From positions 1 to 64,000 of the forward strand of contig NZ_JAEPRQ010000011.1 of the NCBI RefSeq assembly GCF_016629665.1: DNA of 64,000 bases, written 5' to 3'. The DNA comes from Paracoccus caeni. GTDB lineage: Bacteria > Pseudomonadota > Alphaproteobacteria > Rhodobacterales > Rhodobacteraceae. The translations under genes and the position numbers were made by a program. Below the pieces are notes generated by a model, which made no database searches, was not told the origin of the DNA, and worked only from the letters and a program-made list of their open reading frames with translations. Positions 25,469 to 33,591 of this stretch are shown here, piece after piece (positions within the stretch are counted from its first letter, which is position 1; each line of letters opens with the position of its first letter).

Positions 25469-25933
25469 TCAGAACGTCTCGACGATCAGGCGCGCTGAAC
25501 AGGTCTTGCCGTCATAGGTGCCGATCCAGACATCATAGATGCCTTCGCTGGGCCGGGTCAGCCGGATCTGGGGGTCGATATTGCCGGCGTCGTCATCGTC
25601 GTAATACCAGTTCGCATCGCCGGTATTGATGACCAGCACCGCATCGCATTCGCTTTCGACCCGAAACTCCAGTTGATAGCCGCTCAGCTTGTTGATCGTG
25701 AAGGTGAAATCCGGGGCCTGGGTGACATAGCCGTCGCCGGTATCGGACAGAAAGCGGATGCCGCAGGATGACAGGCGCGAGCTTCCGCCCGCCGCGACCG
25801 GAAAGCCAATCGCCTGATAGGCCTGTTGCCCTGAAAAGCTGTATTCGGTGCCGTAAAGCCTGTAGTCAGGGCAGGCCATCGCGGCAGGCGCGCCAAATAG
25901 CAGCGCTCCGACGAACCAGATCGACAATTTCAT
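25469..25933 (-). CDS. Secreted protein, beta-rich with an Asp cluster (154 aa)
   Basis: The protein has a clear signal peptide (MKLSIWFVGALLFGAPAAMA) and then a short mature domain with paired cysteines (ACPDYRLYG, SSCGIRFL, ESECDAVLVIN, GKTCSARLIV). The stretch NWYYDDDDAGNIDPQIRL and the ending SEGIYDVWIGTYDG resemble bacterial pre-peptidase C-terminal-like or jelly-roll domains with calcium-binding acidic loops. I do not know its function. The start at 25933 gives the signal peptide; an upstream ATG at 25978 is in the same frame. Confidence 0.65.
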   Translation of the reverse strand: MKLSIWFVGALLFGAPAAMACPDYRLYGTEYSFSGQQAYQAIGFPVAAGGSSRLSSCGIRFLSDTGDGYVTQAPDFTFTINKLSGYQLEFRVESECDAVLVINTGDANWYYDDDDAGNIDPQIRLTRPSEGIYDVWIGTYDGKTCSARLIVETF

Positions 25934-26161
25934 GATAGTCTCCGACTGAACCAGACAGTCTGAAATTATCACGAACACGTTATTTCGAAAAGGATTCTTC
26001 CGTTAATCCGAACTGCGGATGCCGACCGCTTTCCGGTCACATATTGGCAGGATCGCGACTGCCCGGTTTTCGTGCAGAACCACTTAAAATGCTGCGCTTG
26101 GCGGCGCTTGGGCACCCAAAATGTTGAAACGGCCCCGGCCTGCTGCCATCACCGCAATGCC

Positions 26162-26749
26162 ATGCCGAAAAAACTGCTCATCGTCGTCGTCGAACCGGAC
26201 CCGGATCGTGCCCAGCCCATCGCCGATGGCCTGCTGGCGGCGGGCGATCACGACATCCGCATCATCGCGGAACAATCGGGCCTTGCCCGGCAGGTGGCCG
26301 ATCTGCGCCCGGATGTAGTGCTGATCGACATCGCCAACCCGTCCCGCGACATTCTTGAGGAACTAGCACTTGCCTCGGAACCGTCCGAGCGGCCGGTCGC
26401 GATGTTCGTGGACCGGACTGACGAGCAACTGACGCGCTCGGCAATCGAGGCGGGGATCTCGGCCTATGTGGTGGACGGGCTGCGACCGGAGCGGATCAAG
26501 CCGATCCTCGACGCGGCGATTGCGCGGTTTCACATGTTTCAGCGGATGCGGACCGAACTGGCCGCCACCCGCGCCGCGCTGGAAGAGCGCAAGATCATCG
26601 ACCGGGCCAAGGCGGTGCTGATGAAGGCGCGCGGCATCGATGAAGAGGCGGCCTATGCGCTGCTGCGCAAGACCGCGATGGATCAGGGCAAACGGCTGCC
26701 CGATATTGCCCAGCAACTGGTGATGGCGGCGGGGCTGCTATGCCGATAA
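26162..26749 (+). CDS. nasT: NasT, ANTAR-domain antiterminator for nitrate assimilation
   Basis: The 195-residue protein has a receiver-like N domain (VVVEPDPDRAQPIADGLL; VVLIDIANPSRDILEELALAS) and a C-terminal ANTAR RNA-binding domain (EERKIIDRAKAVLMKARGI, then YALLRKTAMDQGKRLPDIAQ). NasT binds two-hairpin leader RNA to prevent termination before the nas structural genes when NasS is nitrate-bound. The start at 26162 matches MPKKLLIVVVE. It overlaps nasS by ten bases. The P. denitrificans order nasTSABGHC is reproduced here. Confidence 0.93.
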   Translation: MPKKLLIVVVEPDPDRAQPIADGLLAAGDHDIRIIAEQSGLARQVADLRPDVVLIDIANPSRDILEELALASEPSERPVAMFVDRTDEQLTRSAIEAGISAYVVDGLRPERIKPILDAAIARFHMFQRMRTELAATRAALEERKIIDRAKAVLMKARGIDEEAAYALLRKTAMDQGKRLPDIAQQLVMAAGLLCR

Positions 26750-27927
26750 ACCGCCTGCGCCTTGGCTATCTGCCGCTGATCGACGCCGCGCCGCTGATCG
26801 TCGCGCACGAGATGGGGTTTGCGGCCGAGGAAGGGCTGGATCTCGATCTGATCCGTCTAAGCGCCTGGGCGCAAAGTCGCGACATGCTGGGCGCGGGTAT
26901 GATCGACGCGGCGCATATGCTGGTGCCGATGCCAATCGGGCAGGCGCTTGGCCTTGGGCCACGACTGCCTGCCTTCGATCTGGTCATGTTCCTGTCCCAA
27001 GGCGGGCAGGCCGTCGTGGTCAACACCCGGATCGAGGAAAACCTGCGTGAGATCGGCCACGGCTTCGACTTCGCCGATGCCCGCGCGGCGGGACTGGCGC
27101 TGCGGCGCGCAGTTCCCGGCGGGTTGCGGGTCGGTGTGCCTTTCCACTTTTCGACGCAGTATGAGCTGATCAGCCACTGGCTGACCGCCTGCGGCTTCAC
27201 GCCCGACCAGCTTGACCTGATCACCGTGCCGCCGCCGATGATGGCGCGGGCCATGGCGGCGGGCGAGGTCGATGCCTTCTGCGTCGGCGAGCCGTGGTGT
27301 TCCTTCGCGGTCGAACGCGGCATCGCGGCGCTGCTTTTGCCGGGCCGCGCGATCTGGGCCGCCCCGCCCGAAAAGGGGCTGGTCCTGCGCCGCGACCTGA
27401 CCGAGGCGCGCCCCGACGAAACCGGCGCGCTGATGCGGGCGATGTGGCGGGCCGGACAATGGCTGGACCAGCCCGAACATCGCGGCACCGCCGCCGAGAT
27501 CCTGTCGCGCGGGGAATATCTGGATCTGCCCTCGGAACTGGCCGAGCGCGGGCTGACGGGCAGGATGCTGATCTCATCCAGTGGCGAGTTACGACGCGCG
27601 CCCGGCTTCATTGCCTTCAACAACGGCGCGGCCAGCTTTCCGTGGAAAAGCATCGCCGCGCTGATCGCCAGTCGGATCGCCGAACGGCGGGGGCTGGAGC
27701 CGCTTGCCGCCATGCAAATGGCAATGGGGCATTTCCGCACCGATCTTTATCGCAAGCACCTGCGCCCGGCAGGCGCGCCGCTGCCCGGTGCGTCCTCGCG
27801 GATCGAAGGCGCATTGGCCGAGGATCGGGTCGTCCCCGCCGAGAAAGGCCAGATGATCCTGCGCGCCGACAGCTTCTTCGACGGCTTCACCTTCGAGCCG
27901 CCAAACCCCGATTCGTCCGCAGACTGA
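26740..27927 (+). CDS. nasS: NasS, nitrate-sensing partner of NasT (NrtA/CmpA-like)
   Basis: This 395-residue protein resembles nitrate/bicarbonate-binding NrtA/CmpA (LRLGYLPLIDAAPLIVAHEMGF; PMPIGQALGLG; GEVDAFCVGEPWCSFAVERG) but has no signal peptide, so it is cytoplasmic. In P. denitrificans NasS binds NasT in the absence of nitrate and releases it when nitrate binds. It overlaps nasT and is followed by a 269-bp leader before nasA. Confidence 0.93.
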   Translation: MPINRLRLGYLPLIDAAPLIVAHEMGFAAEEGLDLDLIRLSAWAQSRDMLGAGMIDAAHMLVPMPIGQALGLGPRLPAFDLVMFLSQGGQAVVVNTRIEENLREIGHGFDFADARAAGLALRRAVPGGLRVGVPFHFSTQYELISHWLTACGFTPDQLDLITVPPPMMARAMAAGEVDAFCVGEPWCSFAVERGIAALLLPGRAIWAAPPEKGLVLRRDLTEARPDETGALMRAMWRAGQWLDQPEHRGTAAEILSRGEYLDLPSELAERGLTGRMLISSSGELRRAPGFIAFNNGAASFPWKSIAALIASRIAERRGLEPLAAMQMAMGHFRTDLYRKHLRPAGAPLPGASSRIEGALAEDRVVPAEKGQMILRADSFFDGFTFEPPNPDSSAD

Positions 27928-27976
27928 TCAGAATTCAGGCAATCCGCCCATCTCTTTTGCGCTCGCAGCATAAATC

Positions 27977-28146
27977 GCGCTGCGATTGCCGCAGGCGCAG
28001 CATGCACGGTTGAGCGTTCTGCGGCTTTGGATGAAATGAACCCAAGGCCCGGCGCAATGGCGTGCCACTGGCCCGCTCGCAACGATGCGGCATCCTTCCC
28101 GAAAGCGCATTCCGCGGCCTGACCGCTTCCCTTTCACGGGCCGCAT
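27977..28146 (+). promoter_or_regulatory. nas leader: ANTAR-type hairpins and alternative terminator/antiterminator stems
   Basis: This is the leader between nasS and nasA. Hairpin 1 (27977-27998) has CTGCG/CGCAG with loop ATTGC. Hairpin 2 (28051-28066) is GGCGC-AATGGC-GTGCC, a hexaloop with A at position 1 and G at position 4 as expected for ANTAR targets. Downstream GCGGCC (28114-28119) can pair with GGCCGC (28139-28144), or instead GCCGCAT (28140-28146) with ATGCGGC (28085-28091); these are mutually exclusive. No strong U-run follows, so the terminator is imperfect or differs from this reading. Confidence 0.55.
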
Positions 28147-28196
28147 TCCCGCGCTTTCCGACAGCCAACGCATTTGCCAACGCCATCGGAGCCACC

Positions 28197-29417
28197 ATGC
28201 CCGCATCGTCGCAACTTCCCGAAACAGGAACGCCCAATCGCGCGCTGAGCCTGTCCACCTTCGCCTTTACCGTCTGTTTCGCCGTCTGGACAATTTTCTC
28301 GATCATCGGGATTCAGATCAAGGAACAGCTTTCCCTGACCGACACGCAATTCGGCCTGCTGGTCGGCATGCCGATCCTGACCGGATCGCTGGTCCGCATC
28401 GTCCTTGGCATCGCCACCGACCGGCTGGGCGGACGCACCGTCTATACAATCACCATGCTGGCCGCCGCGCTGGCGACGTTCCTGCTGGGCTGGGCTACGA
28501 CCTATCCGCAGATGTTGCTGGCCGCACTTGGCGTCGGGCTTGCGGGCGGGTCTTTCGCGGTTGGCGTCGCCTATGTCTCGCGCTTCTTCCCGGCCGACCG
28601 GCAGGGCACCGCGCTTGGCATCTTCGGCGTCGGCAATGTCGGCGCGGCGGTGACGAAGTTTCTGGCCCCCTTCGCGATGATCGCGCTTGGCTGGCAGGCC
28701 ACGGCGCAGATCTGGGCGGCCGCGCTGGCGCTGACGGCGATCCTGTTCTGGCTCTTCAGCAAGGACGATCCGGTGACTGCCGCCCGCCGTGGCACCAAAG
28801 CGCCCCTTCGCAGCCTGAAGGCAGAGTTCGAGCCGCTGAAGAACCAGCAGGTCTGGCGCTTCTCGGCCTATTATTTCTTCAGCTTCGGGGCGTTCGTCGC
28901 ACTGGCGCTGTGGCTGCCGCATTACCTGATCGGGGTTTACGGCTTCGACGTGAAGACGGCGGGCATGATCGGCGCAGCCTATTCGATCCCCGCCTCGATC
29001 TTTCGCGCCTATGGCGGGCACCTATCCGACCGGATCGGCGCGCGGACGGTGATGTATGCGACCTTCGCGATCTCACTGATCGCGACCGCGATCCTGTCGA
29101 TCCCGGCGGGCGTGCCGGTTGCAGTCTTCCTGCTGGCGATCTTCGTTCTGGGCTTCTTCATGAGCCTCGGCAAAGCCGCCGTCTATAAGCACATCCCCAG
29201 CTATTACCCCCAGAATGTCGGCGCGGTCGGCGGGCTGGTGGGCATGATCGGCGGGCTGGGCGGCTTTGTCCTGCCGCTGCTGTTCGGCTGGCTGAAGGAC
29301 GAGACCGGCCTCTGGTCCACCTGCTTCATGGTGCTGTTCGTCCTTGTTGCCGCCTGCCTTGGCTGGATGCACGTCTCGATCCGCAACCGTCGCCCCTCGA
29401 CCCTGCAAGCCGTCTGA
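28197..29417 (+). CDS. nasA: NasA, nitrate/nitrite MFS transporter (NarK type)
   Basis: This 406-residue 12-helix transporter is of the nitrate-nitrite porter family. Family signatures include the N-terminal FTVCFAVWTIFSIIGIQIK, GLLVGMPILTGSLVRIVLG with the substrate-region Arg, GLAGGSFAVGVAYVSRFFP and the C-terminal GAVGGLVGMIGGLGGFVLP. It imports nitrate for assimilation. The start at 28197 follows the leader and is preceded by a weak GGAG. It is the first structural gene of nasABG-cynS-nasHC. Confidence 0.93.
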   Translation: MPASSQLPETGTPNRALSLSTFAFTVCFAVWTIFSIIGIQIKEQLSLTDTQFGLLVGMPILTGSLVRIVLGIATDRLGGRTVYTITMLAAALATFLLGWATTYPQMLLAALGVGLAGGSFAVGVAYVSRFFPADRQGTALGIFGVGNVGAAVTKFLAPFAMIALGWQATAQIWAAALALTAILFWLFSKDDPVTAARRGTKAPLRSLKAEFEPLKNQQVWRFSAYYFFSFGAFVALALWLPHYLIGVYGFDVKTAGMIGAAYSIPASIFRAYGGHLSDRIGARTVMYATFAISLIATAILSIPAGVPVAVFLLAIFVLGFFMSLGKAAVYKHIPSYYPQNVGAVGGLVGMIGGLGGFVLPLLFGWLKDETGLWSTCFMVLFVLVAACLGWMHVSIRNRRPSTLQAV

Positions 29418-29429
29418 AAGGAGCCAGCA

Positions 29430-31868
29430 ATGAAACGCAAACTTGTCGTCATCGGGGCAGGCATGGCCTCGGGCCGGATGCTGGAGCATCTGCTGGACGC
29501 CAATCCCGACGCCTGGGACGTTACCCTGTTCAACGGCGAGCCGCGCGGGAACTATAACCGGCTGATGCTGTCGCCGGTCCTGTCGGGCGAAAAGACCTAT
29601 GAGGAGATCGTCACCCACGATGCCGACTGGTATCGGGCGCGCGGGATCGACTGTCGCTTCGGCGAGCCGGTGGTGAAGATCGACCGCAAGAACCGCACGG
29701 TCTCTTCCAATCTCGGCGGTGCGCCCTATGACGCGCTGGTCATTGCCACGGGCTCGGCCCCCTTCATCATCCCGGTTCCGGGGAAAGAGCTTCCGGGCGT
29801 CGTCACTTATCGCGACCTTGAGGATACCCACGCCATGATCGAGGCGGGCGTGGCTGGCAAGGATGCCGTTGTCATCGGCGGCGGTCTTCTGGGGCTGGAA
29901 GCGGCGGCGGGGATGGCGGCGCGCGGTGCGCGCGTGACGGTGATCCATCTGAACGGCCACCTGATGGAGCGTCAGCTTGACCCCGCTGCCGGGTATCTGT
30001 TGCAGAAGGATCTGGAGGCGAGGGGGATCCGCGTCCATTGCAACGGCGCGACCAAGGCGATCCTTGGTCACGACCGGGCAGAGGCGGTGCTGTTGGAGGA
30101 CGGCACCGTCTATCCTGCCGATCTGGTCTGCATGGCGGTGGGCATCCGCCCGGAAACCCGCCTTGCCAATGACACCCATCTGGAGGTCGAACGCGGCATC
30201 GTCGTCGATGACGCCATGCGCACCAGCGATCCGCATATCTTCGCCCTTGGCGAATGCGTCGAACATCGCAAGCAATTGTTCGGCCTCGTCGCGCCGCTTT
30301 ACGATCAGGCGAAGGTGCTGGCCAAGACGCTGGCCGAGGAAGAGGCCGAGTTCCGCCCGGTCCAGACCGCCACCAAGCTGAAGGTCACCGGCTGCGATCT
30401 GTTCAGCGCGGGCGACTTCGCCGAGGGCGAGGGCCGCGAAGACATCGTCTTCCGCGATCCCGGTCGCGGCATCTACAAAAGGCTGGTCCTTCAGGACAAC
30501 CGCATCATCGGCGTCGTCATGTATGGCGAGACCGGCGACGGCAACTGGTTCTACGGGCTGATGAAGGACGGCACCGATATCGAAGAGATGCGCGAGACGC
30601 TGATCTTCGGCCCGGCCTTTCAGGGAGGGTCCAAGCTGGACCCTATGGCGGCCGTTGCAGCCTTGCCGCCTGAGGCGGAAATCTGTGGTTGCAACGGCGT
30701 CTGCAAGGGCACCATCGTCAAGGCGGTTCAGGGGGGTGCGACCACTCTGGACGCGGTCCGCGCCTGCACCAAGGCATCAGGTTCCTGCGGCACCTGCACC
30801 GGGTTGGTGGAACAGGTGATGAAATTCACGCTGGGCGACAGCTTCACCGCCGCCGCGCCCGCCGGCATGTGCAAATGCACCGATCACAGCCACGAGGACG
30901 TGCGCCGGTTGATCAAGTCGATGGGCCTCAAATCGATCCCCGCCGTGATGCAGGAGCTTGGCTGGAAAACCGTCGGCGGCTGCCATTCCTGCCGCCCGGC
31001 GCTGAACTTCTACCTGCTGGCCGAATGGCCGCTGGACTATCGCGACGACCGCCAGTCGCGCTTCGTCAATGAACGCAACCACGCCAATATCCAGAAGGAC
31101 GGCACCTATTCGGTGGTGCCGCGCATGTGGGGCGGCGTCACCACCCCGGCAGAGCTGCGCGCCATCGCCGATGCCGCCGACAAATACAACGTGCCGATGG
31201 TGAAGGTGACGGGCGGCCAGCGCATCGACCTGCTGGGCGTCCGCAAGGAAGACCTGCCGCATATGTGGGCCGATCTGAACGCCGCCGGGCTGGTCTCTGG
31301 TCACGCCTATTCCAAGGGGTTGCGCACCGTGAAAACCTGCGTCGGCAGCGAATTCTGCCGCTTCGGCACGCAGGATTCGACGGGTCTGGGCATCCGGCTG
31401 GAGAAACTGCTGTGGGGGTCATGGACACCGCACAAGGTCAAGCTGGGCGTCTCGGGTTGCCCAAGGAACTGCGCCGAGGCGACCTGCAAGGATGTCGGCG
31501 TCGTCTGCGTGGATTCTGGCTACAATATCAGCGTCGCAGGCGCGGCGGGGATGGAGTTGAAGGAAACCGAACACCTCGCCTCGACCCCGGACGAGGATGA
31601 GGCGGTCGAGATCATCACCGCCTTCGTCCAGCTTTACCGCGAACAGGCGAAATATCTGGACCGCCCCTATAAATGGGTCGCCAAGGTCGGGCTGGACTGG
31701 GTCAAAGCGCAGGTGGTCGAGGATATCGACAACCGCCGCGCGCTGGTGGCGCGGTTCGATCTTAGCCAGTCGGTCTATCGCCGCGATCCCTGGGCCGATC
31801 TTTCCACCCCGACCGAAACGCCCAAATGGGGCCCCCTTGCCGATCTTACGCTGGAGGCTGCGGAATGA
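29430..31868 (+). CDS. nasB: NasB, assimilatory nitrite reductase large subunit
   Basis: This 812-residue NAD(P)H nitrite reductase reduces nitrite to ammonium. The N-terminal FAD/NADH part starts LVVIGAGMASGRMLEHLL; a second dinucleotide fold reads VVIGGGLLGLEAAAGMAARG. A [2Fe-2S] BFD-like domain has CGCNGVCKGTIVKAV and SGSCGTCTGLVE. Siroheme/[4Fe-4S] ligands lie in TCVGSEFCRFGTQ and SGCPRNCAEATCKD. It is 12 bases after nasA, and its stop overlaps the nasG start (ATGA). Confidence 0.95.
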   Translation: MKRKLVVIGAGMASGRMLEHLLDANPDAWDVTLFNGEPRGNYNRLMLSPVLSGEKTYEEIVTHDADWYRARGIDCRFGEPVVKIDRKNRTVSSNLGGAPYDALVIATGSAPFIIPVPGKELPGVVTYRDLEDTHAMIEAGVAGKDAVVIGGGLLGLEAAAGMAARGARVTVIHLNGHLMERQLDPAAGYLLQKDLEARGIRVHCNGATKAILGHDRAEAVLLEDGTVYPADLVCMAVGIRPETRLANDTHLEVERGIVVDDAMRTSDPHIFALGECVEHRKQLFGLVAPLYDQAKVLAKTLAEEEAEFRPVQTATKLKVTGCDLFSAGDFAEGEGREDIVFRDPGRGIYKRLVLQDNRIIGVVMYGETGDGNWFYGLMKDGTDIEEMRETLIFGPAFQGGSKLDPMAAVAALPPEAEICGCNGVCKGTIVKAVQGGATTLDAVRACTKASGSCGTCTGLVEQVMKFTLGDSFTAAAPAGMCKCTDHSHEDVRRLIKSMGLKSIPAVMQELGWKTVGGCHSCRPALNFYLLAEWPLDYRDDRQSRFVNERNHANIQKDGTYSVVPRMWGGVTTPAELRAIADAADKYNVPMVKVTGGQRIDLLGVRKEDLPHMWADLNAAGLVSGHAYSKGLRTVKTCVGSEFCRFGTQDSTGLGIRLEKLLWGSWTPHKVKLGVSGCPRNCAEATCKDVGVVCVDSGYNISVAGAAGMELKETEHLASTPDEDEAVEIITAFVQLYREQAKYLDRPYKWVAKVGLDWVKAQVVEDIDNRRALVARFDLSQSVYRRDPWADLSTPTETPKWGPLADLTLEAAE

Positions 31869-32200
31869 CCGTTTTCGTCGATATCGGACCGCTTGACGCA
31901 ATCCCGCAACAGGGTGCGCGGGTGGTCAAGACCGCCCAAGGCTGCGTCGCCGTCTTCCGCACCGCCGATGACCGCGTCTTCGCGCTTGAGGATCGCTGCC
32001 CGCACAAGGGCGGCCCGCTGTCCGAGGGCATCGTCCACGGCACCTCGGTCACCTGCCCGCTGCATAACTGGGTCTTCGACATGAACAGCGGCACGGCGCA
32101 AGGCGCCGATGAAGGGCTGGTCCGGACTTTCGCCACCAAGGTTCAGCAGGGTCGCGTCCTGATCGACGCCACCCTGATCCGCCGCAGCAACGCCGCCTGA
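31865..32200 (+). CDS. nasG: NasG, Rieske [2Fe-2S] small subunit (NirD-like)
   Basis: This 111-residue Rieske ferredoxin-like protein has CPHKGGPLSEG (Cys-x-His) and CPLHNWVFD (Cys-x-x-His) as the four cluster ligands. In P. denitrificans NasG carries electrons between NasB and NasC. It overlaps nasB by four bases and is followed 12 bases later by cynS. Confidence 0.94.
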   Translation: MTVFVDIGPLDAIPQQGARVVKTAQGCVAVFRTADDRVFALEDRCPHKGGPLSEGIVHGTSVTCPLHNWVFDMNSGTAQGADEGLVRTFATKVQQGRVLIDATLIRRSNAA

Positions 32201-32212
32201 CAGGAGAAGCAG

Positions 32213-32677
32213 ATGAACAAGATGACCATCGATGAACTGACCCGCGACGACCTGACCGCGATGATCCTGCGCGCCAAAAAGCGGGCGGGACTTGGCTGGC
32301 AACAGATCGCGGACGATATCGGCATGTCGCCGGTCTGGCTGCATTCCGCGGCAACCGGCATGAACGCCTTCCCCGAGGACAAGGCCCGCGCCTTCGCCGA
32401 TCTTCTGGGCCTGCCCGACAGTGCCGTCGATCTTCTGACCGAAAGCCCGCTGAAGGTTTGGGATCAGACGGTGCCGACCGATCCCTGCCTCTACCGCCTT
32501 TACGAGATGATCGGCGTCTATGGCCCGACCATCAAGGCCCTGATCAACGAGAAATTCGGCAATGGCATCATGTCGGCCATCGACTTCTCGATGGACCTTG
32601 ACCGAGAGCCGAACCCGAAAGGCGACCGCGTGCGGCTGACCATCTCGGGCAAATATCTGGCCTATTCGAACTGGTAA
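32213..32677 (+). CDS. cynS: Cyanase (cyanate hydratase)
   Basis: This 154-residue enzyme converts cyanate and bicarbonate to ammonia and carbon dioxide. The N-terminal Pou-like HTH helix is seen in GWQQIADDIGMSPVWLHSA, and the catalytic residues are in LYRLYEMIGVYG (Arg, Glu) and GIMSAIDFSMD (Ser). Length is standard (156 in E. coli). An AGGAGAAGC precedes the ATG. Its insertion between nasG and nasH makes cyanate another source of ammonium under nas control and is not part of the P. denitrificans nas order known to me. Confidence 0.94.
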   Translation: MNKMTIDELTRDDLTAMILRAKKRAGLGWQQIADDIGMSPVWLHSAATGMNAFPEDKARAFADLLGLPDSAVDLLTESPLKVWDQTVPTDPCLYRLYEMIGVYGPTIKALINEKFGNGIMSAIDFSMDLDREPNPKGDRVRLTISGKYLAYSNW

Positions 32678-32736
32678 TCCCCCACCCCCCCAAAGGCCCC
32701 GGCCACAGGGGCGATCCGCAACAGGAAGGCAATCCG

Positions 32737-33585
32737 ATGTCATATGTCCCTCCACAGGACTTTGCGAAGAAGATGATCGACGCCGGTGAGGCCAAGGTCT
32801 TCATGTCCACCAAGGATACGCTGATCCGCGCCTATATGGCGGGCGCGATCCTTGCGCTGGCGGCGGCCTTTGCCGTCACCGTCACCGTCAATACCGGCAA
32901 CCCGCTGATCGGGGCGCTGCTGTTCCCGGTGGGCTTCTGCCTGCTTTACCTTCTGGGCTTCGACCTGCTGACGGGTGTGTTCACGCTGGTCCCGCTGGCG
33001 CTGCTGGACAAGCGGCGGGGCGTCACCCTGAAGGGCATGCTGCGCAATTGGGGCCTTGTCTTCTGCGGCAATTTCGCCGGAGCGTTTACCGTGGCGCTGT
33101 TCATGGCGATCATCGTGACCTTCGGCTGGTCCGAGGACCCGAACGCGGTGGGCCAGCAGATCGGCCATATCGGCGAGGGGCGGACGCTTGGCTATGCCGC
33201 CCACGGCGCGGCGGGGATGCTGACGTTGTTCATCCGCGCGGTCATGTGCAACTGGATGGTCTCGACCGGGGTGGTGGCGGCGATGATGTCCACCAGCGTC
33301 TCGGGCAAGATCATGGCGATGTGGATGCCGATCCTGATCTTCTTCTATATGGGGTTCGAACATTCCATCGTGAACATGTTCCTGTTCCCGGCAGGCCTGC
33401 TGTTGGGCGGCAATTTCACCATCATGGACTACATGATCTGGAACGAGATTCCCACGGTCGTTGGCAATCTGGTCGGCGGGCTGACCTTTGTTGGCGCGAT
33501 GATCTACGCCACCCATCACAAGACCTCGCCCGAACTGCCGCGTGACGCCGAACCCGCGCAACCCGCAGCCGTCCCGGCCGAGTAA
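32737..33585 (+). CDS. nasH: NasH, formate/nitrite-family transporter
   Basis: This 282-residue FNT channel has six hydrophobic helices. The N-terminal DFAKKMIDAGEAKVF and AYMAGAILALAAAFA segments, the central LTGVFTLVPLALLDKR (F/T-rich omega loop), NWGLVFCGNFAGAF, NWMVSTGVVAA and FEHSIVNMF are all diagnostic. In this operon it would carry nitrite. The ATG lies 59 bases after cynS with GGAAGG ahead of it. Confidence 0.92.
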   Translation: MSYVPPQDFAKKMIDAGEAKVFMSTKDTLIRAYMAGAILALAAAFAVTVTVNTGNPLIGALLFPVGFCLLYLLGFDLLTGVFTLVPLALLDKRRGVTLKGMLRNWGLVFCGNFAGAFTVALFMAIIVTFGWSEDPNAVGQQIGHIGEGRTLGYAAHGAAGMLTLFIRAVMCNWMVSTGVVAAMMSTSVSGKIMAMWMPILIFFYMGFEHSIVNMFLFPAGLLLGGNFTIMDYMIWNEIPTVVGNLVGGLTFVGAMIYATHHKTSPELPRDAEPAQPAAVPAE

Positions 33586-33591
33586 CCTGCC

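Noticed and set aside
26045..26062. Sigma-54 promoter (TGGCAG...CTGC) before nasT
   Set aside because: The spacing between the GG and GC elements does not fit the -24/-12 rule.
28085..29188. 367-codon frame overlapping nasA in another frame
   Set aside because: NasA is unmistakable in its own frame; the alternative is Arg/Gly-rich without motifs.
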